Source: Sporanaerobium hydrogeniformans (GTDB lineage Bacteria > Bacillota > Clostridia > Lachnospirales > Cellulosilyticaceae). From it: a DNA stretch of 40,238 bases. Where the stretch lies: contig NZ_PEDL01000023.1 of NCBI RefSeq assembly GCF_002735925.1, positions 1 to 40,238 on the forward strand, given 5' to 3'. The notes beneath the pieces were generated by a model. That model had not been told where the DNA came from, did no database searches, and was given only the letters and a program-made list of their open reading frames with translations. The translations under genes and the position numbers were made by a program. Shown piece by piece: positions 34,530 through 40,238 of this stretch; the first letter of the stretch is position 1, and each line of letters opens with the position of its first letter.

Positions 34530-35169
34530 AGAGAGGAGCAGGCTGACGCATCCTAATCATGGGGGTATAAACAGCTTCCTTGATACGGCTTTGCTCATAC
34601 AAATGGCAAACCTCTTGCTTTTGGAGTTCCCCCCAGGACCTACTGGAAATGAAGGAATGGGGGGAATAAGTATGGATAAACTCAAGGAGAGCTTGCTTTT
34701 CTGTGGGTAAAGCGCTTTCTAAGTGATGAAGGAAGAGAAGGGAACTTTTTCTGATTTGCTGTCTAATGAAGCCTTCAGAAAGCTGTAGGCGTTTTTGAAA
34801 ACTAGGCACATCCATCACATAGAGCATATGGTCTAGCTGGCAGATATCCTTTAAGTTTTCGGTTAATGAAAACCCTATATCACTTAGGGAGGCTGTTTCT
34901 GGCACTTCAATGACAATGCGCTGGGGATGATGAGACTCTATAAGCTGGTAGATACATTGCTGTAAGAGGATTTGACTTGTACAACAGATACATCCGCCAC
35001 TTATTTGCTCCAGAAAATGATGCGTATAGCGAGGGGAAAGTGTTTTTTTCCCAAACTCATTTTGCAAGATGACAAGTCGTTCATCACGCCAAAGGAGATC
35101 TTCAAGAAGTTCAATGAGCGTTGTCTTGCCAGAGCCTTTAAATCCAGAAACAATATCAAGTTTAATCAT
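34504..35169 (-). CDS. CobW/G3E-family P-loop GTPase of the methanol methyltransferase cluster
   Basis: A 221-residue G3E GTPase. P-loop GFKGSGKTTLIE (residues 9-20), the metal-binding CxCC signature in SGGCICCTSQ, and IVIEVPETASLSD as the switch/Walker B region are visible. It is shorter than typical CobW proteins (over 300 residues) and lacks an obvious C-terminal CobW domain. The NKxD base-recognition motif is also not clear (LLFLHHLESA). G3E proteins deliver metals or cofactors or reactivate corrinoid enzymes. Its start codon directly follows the mtaB stop, so it belongs to the mtaCB transcription unit and may help load or reactivate the corrinoid or zinc protein (inference). Confidence 0.82.
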   Translation of the reverse strand: MIKLDIVSGFKGSGKTTLIELLEDLLWRDERLVILQNEFGKKTLSPRYTHHFLEQISGGCICCTSQILLQQCIYQLIESHHPQRIVIEVPETASLSDIGFSLTENLKDICQLDHMLYVMDVPSFQKRLQLSEGFIRQQIRKSSLLFLHHLESALPTEKQALLEFIHTYSPHSFISSRSWGELQKQEVCHLYEQSRIKEAVYTPMIRMRQPAPLFTEYSDIF

Positions 35170-36549
35170 TTATTCCAAACCGTATTCCTTAATATTATAT
35201 TTGTCTGAGTCAACCTCATCCTTCATTTCTGCAATGAAGGCTTCTTCATCCTCTGGGATTTCATCTAATTGATCTCTTAGGCGATCAATCCAGTCTACTT
35301 CACGTTCATCTAAGTGAAGTTCTTTTTTATCTACACCTCTTTGAAGGATTTCAAGAGCCTTTTTACCTGTGTTTAGTGTACGGATAAAAGGATTTTGACT
35401 CTTTACAATTTCTCTAGCGATTTCAAATACATTTTCTGGTGCGAGGATATAAGCCTGTGGATCTAAATAGCAGTCTGATTCCACGAGAAGGTCTCTTAAA
35501 AGTTTGGTATAGCCTTTTTCGGTTGCTTTATTCATAAGACGGCAGTCATAGATCAGTTGCTCGGTAGAAACAACTGGAGCAAAGCCACTTAGGAGCTTCA
35601 CTTGTTGGATGGATTCATTACTCCATAAATCAGCAACAGAAGCAGCAATATTACCGATAGGACTAAAATGTGCACAAGCCGCAGTCTTTCCTTCTAAGGA
35701 GATAGGAGTTCCTGTGATTGCTTTAAGGTAAACATTTTCATAAGCACAGTCTTTACCTGGTCCAACTGCACCGTTTTCAAGGGCAACCAGTGCACGAGGT
35801 GTAACCATAGCACGCATAACCGCTGCATAGACTTTAGGGATAAAGCCTTGTTCAGCAAGTACCATAGAAGTATTAGCAAAACCACAAGCGGAGTCACCAC
35901 CTGAGATCGCACCGTAGGTGTCTGCAATCTGAGTGATATTTTGCCATAACCATTTCATATCTCTTGCACCAAGACAGCCTAGGGCAAAAACAGATGTACG
36001 AAGGTCTGCATTGACGATGGCATCATCATTGATTTCTTTACCACCTGTTGATTCAATGGCTAATATATCGGCACCATCTTTGGCAGTTTGTTCAAAGATG
36101 CGCACCATAGCGTCCCAATAGGGACCACTTCGCATAATAGGAGGTCTACTCATCTCGCGTAGGTCATTAGGTGTCATGCGAAGAACGCTTTTTAAACCAT
36201 ATTTAGCTTCGTAAGTATACATCGTATCTCTCAGTATTTTATGAATCTCAATACCCCATTCAGGGTTTTCTGTATACTGTGGAAGGGTCTCAAATTCAAT
36301 AACTACACCGGGTGCATGGAGTTCATGTGCTTTTTTTAGGACACCATCTACCATTTCTTTATAAATGCGTTTAGCTTCCGGTAATGTAGCTTGCGTAGCA
36401 TTCATAGGAGGCAAGGTAAAGTTTACTTCAGGGTAGATGATACCACCTCCTATTATCATGCCATTTTTGCAAGTAATGGGTTTTTTACATTGACCATAGA
36501 CAAAATCATCTACAGAGTCGTAAGCGAGTTTGGTAAATTGAAGACTCAT
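35170..36549 (-). CDS. mtaB: Methanol:corrinoid methyltransferase MtaB
   Basis: A 459-residue zinc enzyme that transfers the methyl group of methanol to the Co(I) corrinoid of MtaC. The whole length resembles MtaB, including KNGMIIGGGIIYPEVNFTLP, RMTPNDLREMSRPP and VGPGKDCAYENVYLKAITG. E166 (in AIESTGG), C222 (in DSACGFAN) and C268 (in KDCAYE) match the zinc ligands of the methanogen enzyme. It overlaps mtaC by four bases (ATGA), and the GTPase gene follows with no gap. The methyl-acceptor enzyme MtaA is not in the window; in acetogenic Clostridia the methyl group goes to tetrahydrofolate through another methyltransferase encoded elsewhere. Confidence 0.93.
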   Translation of the reverse strand: MSLQFTKLAYDSVDDFVYGQCKKPITCKNGMIIGGGIIYPEVNFTLPPMNATQATLPEAKRIYKEMVDGVLKKAHELHAPGVVIEFETLPQYTENPEWGIEIHKILRDTMYTYEAKYGLKSVLRMTPNDLREMSRPPIMRSGPYWDAMVRIFEQTAKDGADILAIESTGGKEINDDAIVNADLRTSVFALGCLGARDMKWLWQNITQIADTYGAISGGDSACGFANTSMVLAEQGFIPKVYAAVMRAMVTPRALVALENGAVGPGKDCAYENVYLKAITGTPISLEGKTAACAHFSPIGNIAASVADLWSNESIQQVKLLSGFAPVVSTEQLIYDCRLMNKATEKGYTKLLRDLLVESDCYLDPQAYILAPENVFEIAREIVKSQNPFIRTLNTGKKALEILQRGVDKKELHLDEREVDWIDRLRDQLDEIPEDEEAFIAEMKDEVDSDKYNIKEYGLE

Positions 36550-37202
36550 GCTGTTACCCCCTTTTTGCAGTCAGAAATTAAGTAAGCTTTTGCAACGTCA
36601 GCAGCTTCACCAGCATTACTGGTATACGCATCTGCACCTACTTTATCAGCATAATTTTGGCTAACGGGAGCCCCACCAATCATGATGTAATATTTATCTC
36701 TGACACCGGCATTTTCGAATTCCTGAATCACATCATCAATGGCTGGCATGGTGGTTGTTAAAAGTGCGGAGATACATACTATATCTGCACCGATTTCCTC
36801 TGCTTTTTCAACGAAATTTTTATCAGGTACATCAATTCCTAAATCATAAACAGTAGCACCCATACCACGCATCATCATAGCTACAAGGTTTTTACCAATA
36901 TCATGCAAATCGCCTTTTACGGTCCCAATGACTACTTTACCAATAGGCTTTACGCCTGAATCACTCATAAGAGGTTCTAGGATTTTGATGCCTGCAGACA
37001 TGGCACGTGCAGCTACTAGCATTTCAGGAACAAAGATTTCATTGTTTTTAAACTTTTCACCTACTATACCCATTGCACTGATAAGCCCTGTATCGAGGAT
37101 TTCTTGTACTGAAATGCCTTCTTCTAAAGCCTGATTAACCAGTTCCTTTACTACCTTTAACTTTCCTTTTTGTACGGCTAATGATAATTCTTGCATATCC
37201 AT
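36546..37202 (-). CDS. mtaC: Methanol-specific corrinoid protein MtaC
   Basis: A 218-residue corrinoid protein with an N-terminal helical bundle (residues 1-85) and a B12-binding Rossmann domain. The cobalt-coordinating DxHxxG motif is GDLHDIG with H100, followed by ADIVCISALLTTTMPAID and the later YIMIGGAPVSQNYADKVGAD. It carries the methyl group as methylcobalamin between MtaB and the acceptor methyltransferase. It is the first gene of the minus-strand unit mtaC-mtaB-GTPase, with a GGGGGAAG ribosome binding site (complement of about 37209-37217). Length and motifs are normal. Related corrinoid proteins serve methylamines or aryl ethers; the MtaB partner supports methanol here. Confidence 0.92.
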   Translation of the reverse strand: MDMQELSLAVQKGKLKVVKELVNQALEEGISVQEILDTGLISAMGIVGEKFKNNEIFVPEMLVAARAMSAGIKILEPLMSDSGVKPIGKVVIGTVKGDLHDIGKNLVAMMMRGMGATVYDLGIDVPDKNFVEKAEEIGADIVCISALLTTTMPAIDDVIQEFENAGVRDKYYIMIGGAPVSQNYADKVGADAYTSNAGEAADVAKAYLISDCKKGVTA

Positions 37203-37337
37203 AAATAACTTCCCCCTTTAGGTTTTAGATGTTTTAATAGATTTTAATTTCTTTTGATAGGTTCATTCTACTGAAAAGAGGGAAAGAAGTATTTCAAAGC
37301 ATTTATAAATTCTGATAAAAATTTTATATTTTTTACC

Positions 37338-37358
37338 TATCTTTTAAGCAAAAAGATA
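37338..37358. promoter_or_regulatory. Small palindrome between the LysR gene and mtaC, possible operator
   Basis: TATCTTTT (37338-37345) and AAAAGATA (37351-37358) form a perfect 8-bp inverted repeat with a 5-base spacer, followed by a further AAAGATAAAAA copy. It lies about 140 bases upstream of mtaC in the only sizeable gap before that operon. It could bind the PocR-AraC or LysR regulator; low-complexity DNA makes chance likely. Confidence 0.25.
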
Positions 37359-37446
37359 AAAAAGATAAAAATAAACTTGGATTTCTAAAGGTATTTATAG
37401 TTTTTTGCTTTATTTTTATATATAGATGTTTTTTGTATAATTTTTT

Positions 37447-38373
37447 TTATTTTAACTGCTTTAATGTTTGTTGAAGTAACTGAATAAAAGAGATTTCAAG
37501 GGGTCTTAAGGATTCTTTATGAGGATAAATAATCATATCTGTTGTAGGAGTAGCCAAGCTACATCTTCGAGTAACAAGATCATGTCTTTGGAGTACCTCT
37601 TCTGGCATAGGGCTTACCCATAAATAGGTACCATAAACTTCACGGAGCAGGTCAAATTGGCTACTACGGTCATAAATATAGATACGTTTTTGCGGCATTT
37701 CTGGTTCAGAAGCTTTTTGAAGGCTTAGTGTAGGTTCTTGGAAATCCCCATGTAAAAGCTCAATGTAGTGGCTTAAGGCATGAAAAGGAATATCCTCATA
37801 ATGAGCTAAAGGGTGCTCTTTATGTAGCATAACGGATTTGGTAAACTCACCAATACACTCATAAGCAAGTCCATGCTCTTTAATAATACTTAGGAAATAA
37901 TCTTTATGCACATTGGAGTAACGGATTATGCCAAGATCACTCTCGCCTGTTACAACGTCTTGGATAGTCGTATGTGCATTCGTTTCTTTATAATAAACAA
38001 CAAATTTTTTACCATCTAGCTGCTCTTTTTGCAAGGAGCTATTTAAAAACTGAGAAAAGGCAGTAGAAATATAGGTTGCTCGAGGGACAGAGAGTGTAAA
38101 ACGCAGAGCCTTTTCGGCATGTGTTTTATAAAAGCTCTCTAATTGATCCATCTGCGCAAGAATGCTACGTGCATAGCGCAAAAATTGCTCACCATCACGG
38201 GTAGGCTTTACGCCTTTAGGCGTACGTTTAAAGATAGTAATGCCAATCTCTAATTCCAGTTCTTTAATGGCCTTACTTAAATTAGGTTGTCCCATAAAAA
38301 GGTTTTTAGCGGCACGGGTAATAGAGTTACACTTTTCAACTTCCAGTACATAACGTAATTGTTGTAAATTCAT
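37447..38373 (-). CDS. LysR-family transcriptional regulator
   Basis: A 308-residue LysR regulator. The N-terminal winged helix-turn-helix begins MNLQQLRYVLEVEKCNSITR and includes RAAKNLFMGQPNLSKAIKEL. The rest is a periplasmic-binding-like effector domain. The start is set at 38373 because GAGGGAT lies just upstream and the LysR domain begins exactly here; a longer frame to 38490 would add 39 hydrophobic residues with no ribosome binding site. It is divergent from the iron alcohol dehydrogenase gene across a 242-bp gap, the usual arrangement for a LysR protein and its target, so it probably controls that gene and perhaps the mtaCB genes behind it. The effector is unknown. Confidence 0.88.
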   Translation of the reverse strand: MNLQQLRYVLEVEKCNSITRAAKNLFMGQPNLSKAIKELELEIGITIFKRTPKGVKPTRDGEQFLRYARSILAQMDQLESFYKTHAEKALRFTLSVPRATYISTAFSQFLNSSLQKEQLDGKKFVVYYKETNAHTTIQDVVTGESDLGIIRYSNVHKDYFLSIIKEHGLAYECIGEFTKSVMLHKEHPLAHYEDIPFHALSHYIELLHGDFQEPTLSLQKASEPEMPQKRIYIYDRSSQFDLLREVYGTYLWVSPMPEEVLQRHDLVTRRCSLATPTTDMIIYPHKESLRPLEISFIQLLQQTLKQLK

Positions 38374-38523
38374 AATATCCCTCAATAATTTAGTTAATTT
38401 ATATACTTTATATAGTAGCATAAAAAGGAGGGAGAAGTAAAAAATAAATCCTTTATGAAGGAAGTAATGCTTTTTATATATTAGAGTCATTCTTAGAATA
38501 TATTACCCCTCTAGAAGTAAGTA

Positions 38524-38532
38524 TGTTATAAT
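38524..38532 (+). promoter_or_regulatory. Extended -10 promoter of the alcohol dehydrogenase gene
   Basis: TGTTATAAT is a perfect extended -10 element about 84 bases before the start at 38616, in the divergent gap with the LysR gene. The -35 is poor, as expected for an activator-dependent promoter. A GAGGAGG ribosome binding site follows. Confidence 0.5.
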
Positions 38533-38615
38533 TTTAACAAATAAAGTTATAAATTTAACAAAGCAAAGCATAAGATTTTCAGTGATTTATAAATACACAT
38601 TGAGGAGGAGTACAA

Positions 38616-39806
38616 ATGGCACGTTTTACATTACCAAGAGATTTATATCATGGCAAAGGTACAATTGAGGAGTTAAAAAACTTACAAGGTAAAAAGGCAA
38701 TCGTTGTTGTAGGTGGAGGCTCTATGAGACGTTTTGGCTTTTTAGACAAAGTAATTGGTAACCTAAAAGAAGCTGGTATGGAAGTTCAATTATTTGAAAA
38801 CGTTGAGCCTGATCCATCTGTAGAAACTGTTATGAAAGGTGCAGCACAAATGCGCGAGTTTGAACCTGACTGGATTGTAGCTATTGGTGGGGGTTCACCT
38901 ATTGATGCAGCTAAGGCGATGTGGGTATTTTATGAATATCCAGAAACTACCTTTGAAGCCATTTTGGAGCCTTTCTCATTCCCAGCTCTTAGACAAAAAG
39001 CAAAATTCTGTGCCATTCCATCTACTTCTGGAACAGCCACAGAGGTAACTGCCTTCTCCGTTATTACAGACTATGAAAAAGGGATTAAATACCCACTGGC
39101 AGACTTTAATATTACACCAGACCTGGCCATTGTAGATCCAGACCTTGCAGAAACAATGCCAGCCAAGTTAACAGCACATACAGGGATGGATGCTTTAACT
39201 CATGCCATTGAAGCTTATGTTTCTACTTGCAATAGCTGTTTTACAGATCCACTTGCTTTAAAGGCTATTGCTATGACGTTTGACTATCTTGAAGCTTCCT
39301 ATAAAGGAGATATGCAGGCACGTGAGCAAATGCACTATGCACAGTGTCTCGCAGGAATGGCATTTTCCAATGCACTTTTAGGGATTGTTCACTCTATGGC
39401 ACATAAGACAGGTGCCGCTTATAAAAATGGACACATTGTTCATGGCTGTGCCAATGCTATGTATCTGCCACAAGTCATTCGATTTAATGCAAAGGATGAA
39501 GTAGCTGCAGGACGCTATGCAGATATCGCTCGTTTTGTAGGTTTACAAGGGGATACAACAGAGGAATTAGTCCAAGCACTTTGTGCTAAGATTGAAGCTT
39601 ATAATGAAGCTCTTAATATCCCAAAATGTATTAAAGATTATGAAGAGGGTATGGTACCAGAAGAAGAGTTTTTAGAAAAATTATCAGAGGTAGCAGCACT
39701 TGCTATTAGTGATGCCTGTACAGGTTCTAACCCAAGAATCCCAAGTCAAAAGCAAATGGAAGAGCTTCTTAAATGCTGTTACTATGGAATAGACGTTACT
39801 TTTTAA
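38616..39806 (+). CDS. Iron-containing (type III) alcohol dehydrogenase
   Basis: A 396-residue NAD(P)-dependent alcohol dehydrogenase of the iron-dependent family. The cofactor-binding GGGSPIDAAK is at residues 91-100. The metal ligands are D192 and H196 (in GMDALTHAIEA), H259 (in GIVHSMAH) and H273 (in NGHIVHGCANA), all present. Family members oxidise or reduce short alcohols such as butanol, 1,3-propanediol, lactaldehyde or methanol; the substrate cannot be fixed from sequence. Proximity to methanol methyltransferase genes raises the possibility of methanol or another C1/short alcohol, but this is inference. It has its own promoter and a strong terminator, and lies divergent to a LysR regulator. 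Confidence 0.92.
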   Translation: MARFTLPRDLYHGKGTIEELKNLQGKKAIVVVGGGSMRRFGFLDKVIGNLKEAGMEVQLFENVEPDPSVETVMKGAAQMREFEPDWIVAIGGGSPIDAAKAMWVFYEYPETTFEAILEPFSFPALRQKAKFCAIPSTSGTATEVTAFSVITDYEKGIKYPLADFNITPDLAIVDPDLAETMPAKLTAHTGMDALTHAIEAYVSTCNSCFTDPLALKAIAMTFDYLEASYKGDMQAREQMHYAQCLAGMAFSNALLGIVHSMAHKTGAAYKNGHIVHGCANAMYLPQVIRFNAKDEVAAGRYADIARFVGLQGDTTEELVQALCAKIEAYNEALNIPKCIKDYEEGMVPEEEFLEKLSEVAALAISDACTGSNPRIPSQKQMEELLKCCYYGIDVTF

Positions 39807-39831
39807 TGGATAGATAGAAACCACTTACACA

Positions 39832-39872
39832 AAAGACCGTTTTAGGCGTTGTCCTAAAGCGGTCTTTCATCT
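39832..39872 (+). terminator. Strong terminator after the alcohol dehydrogenase gene
   Basis: AAAGACCGTTTTAGG (39832-39846) pairs with CCTAAAGCGGTCTTT (39853-39867), 15 bp with one G-U pair and a 6-base loop, followed by a short T-rich stretch. It begins 26 bases after the stop codon. Confidence 0.85.
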
Positions 39873-40238
39873 TTATGATTTTGCGAGATAACGTGATTGT
39901 AAAATAAATAGTATTTACATGGATGAGATAACTTTCAGTTTGTCGGGGTGCTCCTAGGAATTTAAAAGTAAAGAAAAAGAAGTGGTGTCGGCGCGGCCGC
40001 AAGAAAGAAGGCTTTTCTCCGGTTTCTGGGTCCTCGCCTTGGCAAACTCTAGGTTCAGTCCTGTAGACTAACGGTCCTACCTATCGCAAGAAGAACGCTT
40101 GCGATAACGTCCCTAAAGACAGCCTACAGGCCTTCACCAAGACTTTGCGAAAGTCTGTGGAGGAAACCTGCGAAAAGCCTTCTTTCTTGCTCTGCACTGT
40201 ATCACGAAAGTTTAAATTTTTCATATTCCTTATTAAAT
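39868..40238. other. Gene-free right end: promoter-like DNA, a structured RNA candidate, and AT-rich tail
   Basis: No credible reading frame is present. From 39868 to about 39985 the DNA is ordinary AT-rich sequence with a possible promoter for the RNA that follows (TTGTCG at 39940-39945, 17 bases, TAAAAG at 39963-39968). From 39985 to 40190 it is strikingly GC-rich and structured. The last 48 bases are AT-rich again and probably lead to a gene outside the window. Confidence 0.5.
39999..40190 (+). ncRNA. Structured non-coding RNA candidate (possibly raiA-motif-like)
   Basis: GCAAGAAAGAAGGCTTTTC (39999-40017) and its exact complement at 40172-40190 form a perfect 19-bp closing stem around a multi-branched interior. 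Nested helices are CTTGG/CCAAG (40038-40042 with 40137-40141), CCTGTAG/CTACAGG (40060-40066 with 40124-40130), an 8-bp hairpin ATCGCAAG/CTTGCGAT (40083-40105), and GACTTT/AAAGTC (40141-40155). The region is GC-rich in an AT-rich genome and non-coding. Overall size (192 nt), host type and multistem layout recall the raiA-motif RNA of Clostridia, but I could not check the consensus. Strand is inferred from the adjacent promoter-like boxes; the reverse is possible. Confidence 0.6.

Noticed and set aside
37320-37370. CRISPR-like or tandem repeat from the AAAAGATA copies
   Set aside because: Only two or three short low-complexity copies with irregular spacing; no spacers and no cas genes.
38374-38490. 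N-terminal extension of the LysR regulator with hydrophobic residues, like a membrane anchor
   Set aside because: LysR proteins begin directly with the helix-turn-helix; the ATG at 38373 has a GAGGGAT ribosome binding site and the longer start has none.
39993-40000. GCGGCCGC (NotI site) as a sign of cloning vector sequence
   Set aside because: It sits at the base of the 19-bp RNA closing stem in a naturally GC-rich structured region, and no vector or linker sequence was recognised around it.

Overview
The window comes from a low-GC Gram-positive bacterium, most likely an anaerobic member of the Clostridia. The evidence is AT-rich DNA, strong GGAGG-type ribosome binding sites, ATG/GTG starts, an IS150-like IS3 end, and a corrinoid methanol methyltransferase cluster typical of acetogenic or methylotrophic Clostridia. 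The organism assignment is inference.

Layout. Positions 1-149 are the end of an IS3-family element, followed by about 500 bp with no convincing gene. Positions 656-29446 hold a type 1 BREX phage-defence locus: a small XRE regulator, brxA, brxB, brxC, a DUF3990 (ADP-ribosyltransferase-like) gene, pglX, and far downstream pglZ and brxL. The core is split. Between pglX and pglZ lie about 15 kb carrying three further modules, mostly separated by terminators or probable promoters: a Gabija pair (gajA-gajB, 10022-13394); a three-gene set of a DUF262 protein, a DUF3696-like AAA ATPase and an unrecognised 288-residue protein (13644-16772); and a WYL regulator (16870-17832) followed by a complete pPIWI-RE island of PD-(D/E)XK nuclease, DinG-like helicase and PIWI-RE protein (17924-24664). 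pglZ-brxL then resume after their own terminator/promoter region, which carries a LexA-box-like palindrome.

After brxL there is a 590-bp AT-rich spacer with degraded small reading frames and a terminator. Next come a PLD-domain/DEAH helicase broken by a single-base frameshift and a small SAM methyltransferase. From 33297 the window changes to metabolism: a PocR-AraC regulator convergent with a minus-strand set of MtaC-like corrinoid protein, MtaB-like methanol:corrinoid methyltransferase and a G3E GTPase; a LysR regulator; and a divergent iron-dependent alcohol dehydrogenase ending in a strong terminator. The last 240 bp contain an unusually GC-rich region framed by a perfect 19-bp inverted repeat, which I read as a structured non-coding RNA, possibly of the raiA-motif class.

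How the parts work together (inference). BREX methylates host DNA through PglX and blocks phage replication. The cargo adds unrelated nuclease/helicase systems inside the BREX locus, so the locus behaves as a nested defence island whose modules are kept as separate transcription units. The most novel aspects are the PIWI-RE system and the Gabija system nested inside one BREX locus, the ADP-ribosyltransferase-like gene in the BREX core operon, and the uncharacterised DUF262/ATPase/288-residue trio.
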